Positions 50,001-58,400 of a stretch of 64,000 nt of DNA are shown piece by piece; the stretch's first letter is position 1; each line of letters opens with the position of its first letter. Position numbers and translations under genes: made by a program. This DNA comes from Parerythrobacter aestuarii (GTDB taxonomy: Bacteria > Pseudomonadota > Alphaproteobacteria > Sphingomonadales > Sphingomonadaceae): assembly GCF_030140925.1 (NCBI RefSeq), contig NZ_JARBWD010000001.1, forward strand, positions 682,001 through 746,000, given 5' to 3'. The notes under the pieces were generated by a model, which was not told the DNA's origin, did not search any database, and worked only from the letters and a program-made list of their open reading frames with translations.

Positions 50001-50286
50001 GCATTGGGAACTCTGGAGCTTTGTGCGTGGCGGGATGAGCCCGGTCGAAGCACTGCGAGCAGGTACCATCGTCCCGGCGCAGTCGCTTGGCATGGACAAG
50101 GATATCGGCAGCATCGAAGTTGGCAAACTCGCGGACTTGATTGTGCTCGATGCCGACCCCAGTGCCGATATCCGCAATTCCGACAAGATCGACCGAGTCA
50201 TGCTCGGTGGGCGACTCTATGACGCCAAGACCATGGATGAGGTCGAAACGGGTACCGCCAAGCGTCAGCCATACTGGTGGGAATGA
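47074..50286 (+). CDS. Exported beta-propeller amidohydrolase
   Basis: Secreted enzyme of 1,070 residues. Signal peptide MKTLHALLATSALILMPVAAQAQ. A TolB/DPP-IV-like propeller (about 50-660) contains at least eight SPDG-type repeats (VSPDGQTIAF, FSPDGRRIAF, FSPDGRTIAF, VSPDGKLIAF and others). The C-terminal metal-dependent amidohydrolase domain (about 665-1,070) has IMPGLVDAHAHGPYG, a later SIGAHGQQAG and a closing AGTIVPAQSLGMDKDIGSIEVGKLADLIVLD. Substrate is probably a peptide-like or cyclic amide in the periplasm. The ATG at 47,074 fits the signal peptide; one seven codons earlier does not. Not linked to the neighbours in function as far as I can see. Confidence 0.85.
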   Translation: MKTLHALLATSALILMPVAAQAQDTEAPAEEAKKDEKWDVNAPKGATITQVPIKTDEGTWMDVDVSPDGQTIAFSLLGDIYTMPIAGGVPTRIAEGLAWEVHPRFSPDGRRIAFTSDRAGGDNIWIMNADGSDMKQLTKEDFRLLNQPTWSPDGEYIAAKKHFTTGRSLGTGEIWLYHVTGGGGVKLVERPNETHQKELGEPIYSPAGDAIYFTRNDTGGPIFQYAQDSNAGIFVIEKYDLDSGERSTVVDGYGGAVRPTPSPDGSAIAFVRRDKDDSQLWVKHFASGKETLVYGDLDRDVQETWAVTGVYPNMDWTPDSRSIVFWAGGKLNRVNRDGSGAAVIPFAIDDTRGVADAPHPVIDVAPDNFTTSIPKYATVSPNGRTVVYETLGKLYVKNANGGSPRRLTSGSGVEAWPAFSRDGNSIAFVRWTDDGLGKIIVSNASGGGERVVTNQPGHYASPRFSPDGRTIAFEKRGGGYLTSPEYSEAQGIYRVSANGGTPELISKSGSAPQFGADSDRVFMVEGGGGGLSLVSTDLNGEAKRTHAKGELANEFHVSPDGKLIAFRQNYEVFAVPMMPGGSTINVGEKGSALPITKVSSEGADYIGWAGDTLTWTMGPTLYRTSTGSFFGSAPGDKGTYEAPSSGVSLAMTQRVAKPSGTVALTGAKILTMAGDGAGAIDNGVIVIEGDRIVAVGTAGDVAVPSGAMVIDASGKTIMPGLVDAHAHGPYGTGDLVPEQSWSLIQQLAMGTTTMHDPSSQASQVFAASERQRAGMLLAPRLFSTGEIIYGAKAAGVYARIDSYEDALAHVRRIKVQGGISVKNYNQPRREQRQMVVRAAAEEGMLVVAEGGSLFGMDMNLVADGNSTVEHNVPGEFFYEDVLQFFGQSQSNYTPTLVVTYGGLAGDPYWRQATDVFDNPLLVHTPPKMLLADTARRTKAPEWAFVDDDAAREAKKLADRGVKVSIGAHGQQAGIAAHWELWSFVRGGMSPVEALRAGTIVPAQSLGMDKDIGSIEVGKLADLIVLDADPSADIRNSDKIDRVMLGGRLYDAKTMDEVETGTAKRQPYWWE

Positions 50287-50292
50287 TCTGCC

Positions 50293-51246
50293 TTAGCCCG
50301 CGCGCTTGAGTCTCGACTCGGCCGCGCGGGTTGGCAACGCGGGTTGGTAGGCACCACGGCGCCTTTCGCCCTTGACCGCACCGCTGCCCGTAGCTTTTCC
50401 CAGCACCATCGCCATTTCTGCTCGATGGAGCGTGTCGTTCGGGCAACGTCCGATTTCGGCGATGCCTGCGGTTGCAGACAGTGGCAGAGTGACCTTTCCT
50501 GCGGGCAAATCCCCCGCGAACACCTCCTGCACCTGCCGGGCGAGTTCATCTGCGTGGTGCGTCTCCGTCTCCAGGAACAGCACGGCGAACTGCGCGTCAC
50601 CAATTCGGGACAGCGTATCACCGGTGCGCATGACCACACGCAGGACTTGTGAGAAGCCGACCAGCACCTCATCGCCGAAGTCATAACCAAGCCGATGGTT
50701 GATCGCCCGGAAGTGGTCGATTTCGAACAGCCCGAGACAGCCCTCCTGGCCGGAAGTGGTAACGTGCTCCAGCATCGCATCGAAGGCCGGTCGGTTGGTC
50801 AGAGCCGTCAGCGGGTCGGTCATCCTGGCCATAAAGAGCTTGTCTTCCAGCATTCTCCGCTCATGCACATCGCGCAGTATGCCGAGAACATGGTCGCTGC
50901 CATGGCGGTCGTTCGCGGGGGTCAGGCGCAAGGCATACCACCGGCCCGACTCGGTTCCGCTGTCGATGCGGATTTCGATCCAGCCGCGTTCTGTGTTGCC
51001 GGCAGCGGCTAACGCCAGCTCGGCTTGCACCAGCGACACATGTTCCGGTGCCAACAGGTCGAAAAGTCGAGGCGGGATCAATAAGGGGAACCTGCCGTTG
51101 CTCTCATTTAGCGCCAAGTATTCGATGCCTTGCGAGGCCTGCAAGACAAATCCTTCTGCATCGGTTTTAAATACAATGTCTGAGAAAGTATCCGATGCGA
51201 GCGTGCACAAGCGTGCAAGCTCCGAAGCTGAAAAATCCAGCGCCAT
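50293..51246 (-). CDS. PAS-GGDEF protein with degenerate active site
   Basis: Soluble protein of 317 residues. A PAS domain (about 15-130) precedes a GGDEF domain (about 145-295) that begins DPLTALTNRPAFDAML. The signature loop reads RIGDAQF where an active diguanylate cyclase has R(L/I)GG(D/E)EF, so the catalytic glycine and acidic residue are lost and cyclase activity is doubtful. It may bind GTP or act as a protein partner. I chose ATG at 51,246 (GGGGG upstream) over a GTG ten codons earlier. The PilZ-HTH gene lies upstream on the same strand, beyond a 149-base AT-rich gap. Confidence 0.8.
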   Translation of the reverse strand: MALDFSASELARLCTLASDTFSDIVFKTDAEGFVLQASQGIEYLALNESNGRFPLLIPPRLFDLLAPEHVSLVQAELALAAAGNTERGWIEIRIDSGTESGRWYALRLTPANDRHGSDHVLGILRDVHERRMLEDKLFMARMTDPLTALTNRPAFDAMLEHVTTSGQEGCLGLFEIDHFRAINHRLGYDFGDEVLVGFSQVLRVVMRTGDTLSRIGDAQFAVLFLETETHHADELARQVQEVFAGDLPAGKVTLPLSATAGIAEIGRCPNDTLHRAEMAMVLGKATGSGAVKGERRRGAYQPALPTRAAESRLKRAG

Positions 51247-51314
51247 CCCGCGATTGCCCCCAATTGCGCCGATCACATAAATATTGCGACCAGTATAAAA
51301 GTAATAACCCTGTT

Positions 51315-51352
51315 AGTCGATTTATATAACTTGATTTATTTTCGAATCGACT
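51315..51352. promoter_or_regulatory. Inverted repeat in an AT-rich gap upstream of the GGDEF-like gene
   Basis: Arms AGTCGATT (51,315-51,322) and AATCGACT (51,345-51,352) are perfect complements separated by 22 bases. The surrounding 51,277-51,395 is markedly AT-rich for this genome and non-coding. It lies between the PilZ-HTH gene stop and the PAS-GGDEF start, so it is likely promoter or operator DNA for the latter, or a weak terminator of the former. Confidence 0.4.
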
Positions 51353-51395
51353 TGACTTGTATTAACTATATTTCGCGAATTTGGGAAGGTTGCAC

Positions 51396-52058
51396 TTACA
51401 GGTCGATCATGATCCGAACCTGGTGAGGAGCGCAGCCATAGGCTTCGGAAACAACGGCGCGGGCTTCGGCAATGGCTGCCTCGGCGTGGCTAACATCGCG
51501 CCCGGTAATGAGTTCGGCCTCCGCTACGCCCAGGGTTTCTGCCAGCGCTTCGATCCGGCTCGTCACCGGTTGTGAGCGATCATGCTCCCACGCCCATACC
51601 GTAGGCTTGCTGACCCCCAGTTGGTCGGCGACTTGAGCCAGTGTCAGGCCGCGCTCCTGTCGCAACTTCGCCAGCCGCTTGCCGAGCGAGCCGTGTGCTG
51701 CTCCGGTGACAGGGACGGCCTCCTCGGGAGGGGCGATCGCGCTCTTCAACTCGGTTGCGCTGAGGGTTGACGAAGGAAGGGCTTCGACGAACCGACACCC
51801 ATGCAGGGATGCGCTGCGCCATACGACCTTGGCGACGGTCGGCCCGGCTTCCGGCAGGTCGATCACTACTTCTTCGCCAATTTCCAACGCGACGTCGCTT
51901 TCCAGCATCAGCCCGCCGGCCGAGATATTGTGCAGCCGGATGAGGGCCTCCTCACCATCTTCGCGCATGCCTTCGGTGGCGACACGAACGTTGCGGCGCG
52001 GGGCATCGCGTCCCGTTCCTTCGGTCTTGGTCAGGTTTAGCAGGCCGGGAATTGCCAC
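51396..52058 (-). CDS. PilZ-XRE fusion: c-di-GMP-binding-type domain joined to a helix-turn-helix
   Basis: Protein of 220 residues. Residues about 15-95 look like PilZ: an arginine cluster RDAPRRNVRV followed by IRLHNISAGGLML, which together match the RxxxR and (D/N)xSxxG ligand motifs, and VAKVVWRSASLHGCRF. Residues about 125-180 are a Cro/C1-type HTH (LAKLRQERGLTLAQVADQLGVSKPTVWAWEHDRSQP). A C-terminal helical tail follows. Start is GTG at 52,058 with GAGGAG well placed. This would let c-di-GMP directly control DNA binding. The neighbouring gene is a degenerate GGDEF protein. Confidence 0.8.
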   Translation of the reverse strand: MAIPGLLNLTKTEGTGRDAPRRNVRVATEGMREDGEEALIRLHNISAGGLMLESDVALEIGEEVVIDLPEAGPTVAKVVWRSASLHGCRFVEALPSSTLSATELKSAIAPPEEAVPVTGAAHGSLGKRLAKLRQERGLTLAQVADQLGVSKPTVWAWEHDRSQPVTSRIEALAETLGVAEAELITGRDVSHAEAAIAEARAVVSEAYGCAPHQVRIMIDL

Positions 52059-52137
52059 GTTACAGATCTCCTCGAATGAGGAGAAAGGCTCGGCCTCAAA
52101 GAGTTAATTCCGGGTAAGGGGGGTTGGTTAACGGCAG

Positions 52138-52833
52138 TTAGCTAGCGCGACTGTCGAGCCAGCGGGCTACAGCGACACCGCCGGTGATCAGGAACGGCAC
52201 CAACACGATGCTGAGTGTGACCTTGGCGAGCACCTGGCCGATCAGCAGGTTGGTAATGTCGAACTCGCCATAGAATGCGAGAGTGACGAAAATCACCGAA
52301 TCGATTGCCTGGCTTAGCGCCGACGCGATCGCTCCTCGTACCATCAACGATGTCGTGCTGCTGCCACTGCTCTGGTCGCCGGCGAGCTTGGAGAAGATCC
52401 ACACATTGAGCAGCAGCGATGTGATATAGGCGGCGGGTCCCGCCATCAATATGCGCGGGGTCTGTCCCAATACACGTTCGAAGGCTGCGAGATCCTCACT
52501 GCGGAAATCGGTCATCTCGGGTGACGGCGGCAAACTCAGCACCAGGAAGATAAGCGCTGCGGAGAGCGCCAGCGGCAAGAAACCAATCCAAACCAGCCGG
52601 TTGGCGAGCGCCTTGCCGTATAGTTGGGCGATGGTGCTGGTTATGACCACCAGCAGCAGGAACGGGAAGATCCCCGCTTCGACGGCAAGTTGCGAGGGCC
52701 ACAACTGCACCTGCTTGAAGGCGACGACGCCTGCCAGCACCGTCATCCCTCCGTAGAGGACAAGAAAGGTAAACAGGCCCAGCGGCAAAGGTTGGGCGTT
52801 GGTGGATGCTGGTGCGTGTGCTGTCTCGGTCAT
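52138..52833 (-). CDS. VUT-family (YhhQ/QueT-like) queuosine-precursor-type transporter
   Basis: Membrane protein of 231 residues with about six spans: FTFLVLYGGMTVLAGVVAFKQV, AGIFPFLLLVVITSTIAQLYGK, the conserved AAYITSLLLNVWIFSKL and the RGAIASALSQAIDSVIFVTLAFYGEF signature of the VUT family. Members import 7-cyano/7-aminomethyl-deazaguanine for tRNA queuosine; assignment of cargo is by family. Divergent from nupC with 138 bases between the starts. Confidence 0.82.
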   Translation of the reverse strand: MTETAHAPASTNAQPLPLGLFTFLVLYGGMTVLAGVVAFKQVQLWPSQLAVEAGIFPFLLLVVITSTIAQLYGKALANRLVWIGFLPLALSAALIFLVLSLPPSPEMTDFRSEDLAAFERVLGQTPRILMAGPAAYITSLLLNVWIFSKLAGDQSSGSSTTSLMVRGAIASALSQAIDSVIFVTLAFYGEFDITNLLIGQVLAKVTLSIVLVPFLITGGVAVARWLDSRAS

Positions 52834-52971
52834 CTTCGGGCCATAGGCCAAGCCGCCTGCATTTGGGAAGATTGCGGCCTGCGCTTCCCCCAGCCCGATG
52901 CGGCAAGTGATTTGACTGCGCGCGCGCGAGCGGCAAAGGGGACGAGACCTGTTCCATTCGAAAGAGACCGC

Positions 52972-54318
52972 ATGCCGCCCTTCGTCATGAGCCTGCTCGG
53001 GATCATTGCCATCCTTGCCATCGCCTTCCTGCTGTCGACCGGCAAGAAGCGGATCAAGCTGCGAGTGGTTGGCGCGGCCTTTGCGCTGCAGGCAGTCATG
53101 GCGCTGCTGGTCCTGCGCACGCCGTTCGGGGTAAGCGCGATCCAGGGCCTTTCGAACGGGGTCATTGCGCTGCTCGACTATTCCAAGGTTGGTATCACCA
53201 GCGTGTTCGGCCCGATGGAAAACAACCCCTTTGCCAACACTTTCGTCATCGCTGCGCTGCCAGTGATCGTGTTCTTCGCTGCGATCGTTTCGATCCTTTA
53301 TCACTGGGGCATCATGCAGCGGCTGGTGCGCTGGGTCGGCGGGGCGATCGGCTGGATCACCGGGATCAGCAAGGTGGAGGCGCTGGGCAGTGCTGCCAAT
53401 ATCTTCGTCGGCCAGTCCGAAAGCCCGCTGGTGGTACGCCCTTATCTCGCCGCACTGACTCCCAGCCGCCTGTTCACGCTGATGAGTGTCGGCATGGCTG
53501 GTGTCGCGGGCACCATCCTCGCCGCCTATGCCAGCTTCATCGGGGCGGAGGCCGTCCCGTTCCTGCTCGCGGCAGCCTTTATGTCCGCTCCGGGCGGGAT
53601 CCTGATGGCCAAGATCATCATGCCCGACGACGAGAGCGACCTTGCTCGCGATGCGGCAGAGCTGGCAGGGGTCGAACCGGACAAGATCGAGCTTCCCGCA
53701 GCCCGCATCAGCGCTGAAGGTCCGGGTGCGCTGGTCGAAGGCGGCAAGCCGCACGAAGTCGAAGTCGCCGAGACTTTCGAAGACGGACACAGGCCCGCCA
53801 ATGTGATCGAAGCGGCCGCGCAAGGCACGCAGACAGGTGTCAAACTGGCGGTCGCCGTCGGTGCAATGGTCATGGTCTTCGTGGCATTGGTTGCGCTTGC
53901 CAACGGCATCCTGGGCGGCGTTGGTGGCTGGTTGGGCTACCCCGACCTCAGCTTCCAGCAATTGCTGGGCTATGTCTTTGCGCCTGTCATGTTCCTGATA
54001 GGAATCGCTGATTGGCAGCAGGCGCAAGTCGCCGGCGGGCTGTTCGGGACAAAGATCGTGCTCAACGAATTCGTCGCCTTTATCGACCTGGGAGCGATGA
54101 CTGCAGGCGAGCTGACCGATCGTAGCAGTGCCATCGTGACCTTCGCGCTGTGCGGTTTTGCGAATTTCAGTTCGATCGCAATCCAGATGGCAGTCACGGG
54201 CGGGCTTGCGCCAAATCAAAGACCGGTGATCGCCAAGCTCGGTATCAGGGCTCTCGCCGCAGGCAGCCTTGCCAATTTGATGAGCGCAGCCCTAGCGGGT
54301 TTGTTCCTGCCTTACTAA
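52972..54318 (+). CDS. nupC: Concentrative nucleoside transporter (NupC/CNT family)
   Basis: Membrane protein of 448 residues. It has the CNT pattern: FGPMENNPFANTFVIAALPVIVFFAAIVSILYHWG, SKVEALGSAANIFVGQSESPLVVRPYL (nucleoside-binding), SVGMAGVAGTILAAYASFIGAEAV and GTKIVLNEFVAFIDL plus CGFANFSSIAIQ near the end. Imports nucleosides with H+ or Na+. The next gene starts 10 bases after the stop. Confidence 0.9.
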   Translation: MPPFVMSLLGIIAILAIAFLLSTGKKRIKLRVVGAAFALQAVMALLVLRTPFGVSAIQGLSNGVIALLDYSKVGITSVFGPMENNPFANTFVIAALPVIVFFAAIVSILYHWGIMQRLVRWVGGAIGWITGISKVEALGSAANIFVGQSESPLVVRPYLAALTPSRLFTLMSVGMAGVAGTILAAYASFIGAEAVPFLLAAAFMSAPGGILMAKIIMPDDESDLARDAAELAGVEPDKIELPAARISAEGPGALVEGGKPHEVEVAETFEDGHRPANVIEAAAQGTQTGVKLAVAVGAMVMVFVALVALANGILGGVGGWLGYPDLSFQQLLGYVFAPVMFLIGIADWQQAQVAGGLFGTKIVLNEFVAFIDLGAMTAGELTDRSSAIVTFALCGFANFSSIAIQMAVTGGLAPNQRPVIAKLGIRALAAGSLANLMSAALAGLFLPY

Positions 54319-54328
54319 GTAGACGACC

Positions 54329-55258
54329 ATGACCGACATTGCCTCCGTTTCGCTTGACCAGCCGCTAGAGAATATCGCTGATGAGCTGGGCGCATCCTTC
54401 TCCGAATTCGGCTTCGCCATCATCAAGGACCATGGCATTCCGCAGGAGCTGATCGATCGTGCGGAGGAGATGTCGAAGGCTTTCTTTGCCTTGCCGGCTG
54501 AAACCAAGCAGCAGTACAAGATTGAAGGTAGCGGCGGGGCGCGCGGCTACACGCCGTTCGGGACCGAGAAAGCCAAGGATGCCAATGTCCACGATCTCAA
54601 GGAATTCTGGCATGTCGGCCGGAGCCTGCCGGAAGGCCATGAGCTGGCCGAATACATGGCCCCCAATGTCTGGCCCGCGGAAGTAGAGGGCTTTGAGGAG
54701 ACCTTTGCAGCACTCTACGCAGCGTTCGAAAAGGCAGGGCTGCGGGTGCTCGAGGCCATTGCGATTCACCTCGGCCTCGATCCGAAGTATTTCGAGACGA
54801 CGGTCGAAGATGGCAATTCCGTGATGCGCCTGCTGCGTTATCCGCCGCTGGAAGGAGAGGAAGCCGAAGGAGCGATCCGCGCCGCAGCCCATGGCGACAT
54901 CAATACCATTACGCTCCTGCTGGGCGCTGAAGAAGCCGGGCTCGAGCTTCTGACCAAGCAAGGCGAGTGGCTGGCGGTCAATCCGCCGCCGGGCGCGCTG
55001 GCGGTCAATATCGGCGACATGCTCGACAGGTTGACCAATGGGAAGCTGCGCTCGACGACGCACCGGGTGGTTAATCCCAAAGGCGAAGCAGCATACCGCG
55101 CGCGCTATTCGATGCCTTTCTTCCTGCACTTCCGGCCCGACTTCGTGATTGAGCCTTTGCCGTCATGTGGGAAGGAGGAAACCGGCAATGAGCCGCAGCC
55201 GGCAATCTCGTCGCATGAGTTCCTTCAGCAACGGTTGCGTGAGATCAATCTTGCCTGA
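54329..55258 (+). CDS. Isopenicillin-N-synthase-like 2-oxoglutarate/Fe(II) oxygenase
   Basis: Oxygenase of 309 residues. An N-terminal DIOX_N region contains FGFAIIKDHGIPQELIDRAEE and ARGYTPFGTEKAKD; the core has iron ligands His-x-Asp in AAHGDINTITLLLG and His in STTHRVVNP, with the co-substrate Arg-x-Ser in YRARYSMPFFLHF. Substrate unknown; co-transcription with nupC (10-base gap) hints at a nucleoside- or base-related hydroxylation, which is only a suggestion. Confidence 0.82.
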   Translation: MTDIASVSLDQPLENIADELGASFSEFGFAIIKDHGIPQELIDRAEEMSKAFFALPAETKQQYKIEGSGGARGYTPFGTEKAKDANVHDLKEFWHVGRSLPEGHELAEYMAPNVWPAEVEGFEETFAALYAAFEKAGLRVLEAIAIHLGLDPKYFETTVEDGNSVMRLLRYPPLEGEEAEGAIRAAAHGDINTITLLLGAEEAGLELLTKQGEWLAVNPPPGALAVNIGDMLDRLTNGKLRSTTHRVVNPKGEAAYRARYSMPFFLHFRPDFVIEPLPSCGKEETGNEPQPAISSHEFLQQRLREINLA

Positions 55259-55498
55259 CCGGGCTCCCTGACGGGAGCGGAGTCACAATGTGAATCTGTG
55301 TTGCATTGCAGCAACATACTTACATCACTGTAAATAAAGCATTTTCGTAGAATCTGCACTTGCTGGGCCAAGTGGAAAACTGCGTGCCATGGCACTGTAA
55401 CAATTCCCCCCTTTGGGCCATAGGCAATGAACCGGGTTGGGTTCCCGCCTACCAGATTCGTTCGTCAATTGCAGAGCTCTTCCAAGAAGGGGTTGTCC
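55259..55498. promoter_or_regulatory. Promoter region of the TonB-dependent receptor with inverted repeats
   Basis: A 240-base gap. Near the 5' end GCTCCC-TGAC-GGGAGC (55,263-55,278) can fold into a hairpin just after the oxygenase stop, without a T-run. TGTTGC-ATTGCA-GCAACA (55,299-55,316) is a perfect inverted repeat, followed by TTAC-ATCACT-GTAA (about 55,320-55,333). These probably include the receptor promoter and an operator. AAGGGG at about 55,487 is the ribosome site. Confidence 0.45.
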
Positions 55499-58400
55499 AT
55501 GAAGCTCAAATATTTCCTCGCGGCCAGTGCTGCAGGTCTCACCACGGCCGTCGCGCTGCCGGCGCCGCTCGCCGCTCAGCAAATTACTTCGGGTGTCGAA
55601 GGTACCGTTACCGATGAGAGCGGTGCTCCGCTCGCGGGTGCGACTGTCGTCGTCACTGATACGCGTACTGGCCAGGTTCGTACGCTGACCACCAACGCCA
55701 ATGGCGATTTCCGCGCCGTGTCGCTGGTTCCGGGCGGTCCCTACACCGTGTCCGTCACTGCCGGCGGCTTCGAAGGCCAGACCATCGAAGACCAGTTCAT
55801 CAACATTTCGGGCAATACCGCCTACACCTTCACGCTGATGAGCTCGACCGGTGCTGACAACATGATCGTTGTCACGGCCGAGCGCGTGAATGTGCAGCAG
55901 CTGGCTGTCGGCCCCGGTACTGCCTTCGGCGAGACCACGCTGGAAGCCTTCCCGAGCCTGTCGCGTGACGTGCGCGACATCATCCGCCTCGACCCGCGCG
56001 TTAGCCTCGAGCGTTCGGATGAAGTCGACCGTATCTCCTGCCTCGGCGGCAACGATCGCTCGAACACCTTCACCGTTGACGGTATCGTCCAGGCCGACAC
56101 CTTCGGCCTCAACGGTACGCCGTTCGCCGCGCGCAACTCGCTGCCCTTGCCGTATGATGTGATCCGCGAAACCTCGGTTGAGTTCGCTCCGTTCGACGTC
56201 GAATACAGCGACTTCACCGGCTGTCTCGTCAACGTCGTGACCAAGTCGGGCCAGAACAAGTTCCACGGATCGGCCTTCTACACCTTCTTCAACGACAGCA
56301 TGTTGGCGGACACCATCATCGATGGTGACGGTGTCGAGCAGCCGCTCTCCTCGGGCAGCGAGAAGCGCTGGGGTGCCACGCTGGGCGGGCCGATCATTCC
56401 CGATCGCCTGTTCTTCTACCTCGGCTACGAAGAAACCGATCTTGGTGATGCCAATGATGAAGGTCCGGTCGGTGGCGGTTTCGCCAACGAAGTCGATGGC
56501 ATCAGCCAGGCCGACTTTGACCGTTTCGCGCAGATCGCCCGCGACGTTTACGGCCAGGATGTTGGCGGCTACCCGCGCACGCTGGCTGAATCGAGTGTCC
56601 GCTATTTTGGCCGCATCGACGCCTACATCACCGATGGTCAGCGTCTCGAAGCCACCTACCAGCGCCTCGAAGAATCGAATGTCGAGCCGGACTTCGGTTC
56701 GGATGCTCTCGGCGGCCTGAACTCGTTCGAGGAAGAAGGCACCGTTTCGGACTACTACTCGCTGCGCCTGTATTCCGACTGGAGCGACAAGATCAGCACC
56801 GAAGTCCGTCTCAGCCGCGCTGAAGTGACTGACGTGCAAGGCCCGTTCGGCTTTGGCGAAGCGCAGTCGGACAACCCGACCGTGCGCCTGGCTGTCGCTG
56901 TCGAGAACAACGGCGACGTCGGCCTCCTCAGCACCGGCCCCGGCATCTTCCGTTCGGCCAACGCGCTGGCTCAGACCGTCAACCAGGCGAAGTTCCAGAT
57001 GAACATCGATGGCGGCGATCACCAGTTCAAGATCGGTGCCGAGCTCAACGATCTTGAAGTCTACAACCTGTTCGCGATCAACGCGACGGGTACGCTGTAC
57101 TTTGCCAACCTCGACAACTTCGAGCAGGGCATCGTCAACCAGGGATTCTCGTTCTTCCCGTCGAACGAGCAGATCCGCAGTGGCGCAGGCTATGGCGCTG
57201 ATATCAACGCTACGCCGACCGGCGACATCAATGAAGCGGCCGCAACCTTCAAGCGCCAGATCTATTCGTTCTATGCGCAGGACGAATGGCAGGCCAGCGA
57301 CCAACTGAGCCTGACGGCTGGCGTTCGCGTCCAGTTCTACGATGGTGACGCTCCGCGTGAGAACCCTGAGTTCTTTGCGCGCTACGGCTTCACCAACGCC
57401 AATCCGTTCAGCCGCCTTGACCCGGTAATCCTGCCGCGTCTTTCGGCTACATACGAGTTGGATAACGAAGGGTTCTTCTCCAACACCCGCGTGACGGGCG
57501 GCGTCGGCATCTTCTCGGGCGGGGACCCGATGGTGTACTTCTCGAACGCTTTCTCCAACAACGGCTTTTCGACGGGCCTCGGTACCTCGGTCTTCTGTGG
57601 TGCCGGCCAGTTCCCGACCGACGTCGTTGTTGGCGGCCAGTTCACCGGCTTCCCGCAGTGCGTCACCGCTGCCGGTTCGGCAACCGCTGCACGAGGCCTG
57701 GCCGACACGCAGTCGACCGATCCGAATTTCGACGTACCGACCGTGGTCCGCGCGAACCTCGGCATTTCGACCGACTTCGGCACGGAGAGCGGCTTCTTCA
57801 GCGACTGGCGCCTGAACGTCGACTATATCTACTCGCGGTTCAACGACACGCTGAACTTCGTGGATCTGTCGCAGACGCCTGACATCAGGATCAATGGTGG
57901 TTTCACCGTCGACGGACGTCCGATCTATGCAGCGATCGATCCGACCGATCCTGACGCGGCCGGCTGTAATGCGCAGCTCGTCAATCAGGGCGGTACTCCG
58001 CCGACTTGGATCAACGTAACACCGATCTGCTTCAACCGCATCGGTCGCGACGATGAAATCCAGCTGACCAACGGCCCCAGCTACGAAAGCCACATCGCGT
58101 CGTTCCTGCTGTCGAAGAACTTCAACCGGGGTATCTTCACTGAAGGCGGCAGTGTCGGCCTCCGCTTCGGCTATGCCTACACTGACTCGAACAACAACCG
58201 GAATGTCGGTTCGTCGACTGCAACTTCGTCGTTTGACGTCAGCGCAGCTTTCGACCGCCAGAACCCGGCGGTTTCGACCTCGAACTACGAGACGCGTCAC
58301 AACATCACCGCTTCGATCTTCTTCCGCGAAGAATTCTTTGGTGATTATCGCACCTCGCTGGGCATGTTCTTCCGCGCTCGTTCGGGTCGGCCGTACAGCC

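Noticed and set aside
52104..52118. CtrA full site (TTAA-N7-TTAA) before the PilZ-HTH gene
   Set aside because: The spacing is six and the second half is GTAA; with one mismatch and wrong spacing it is not convincing.
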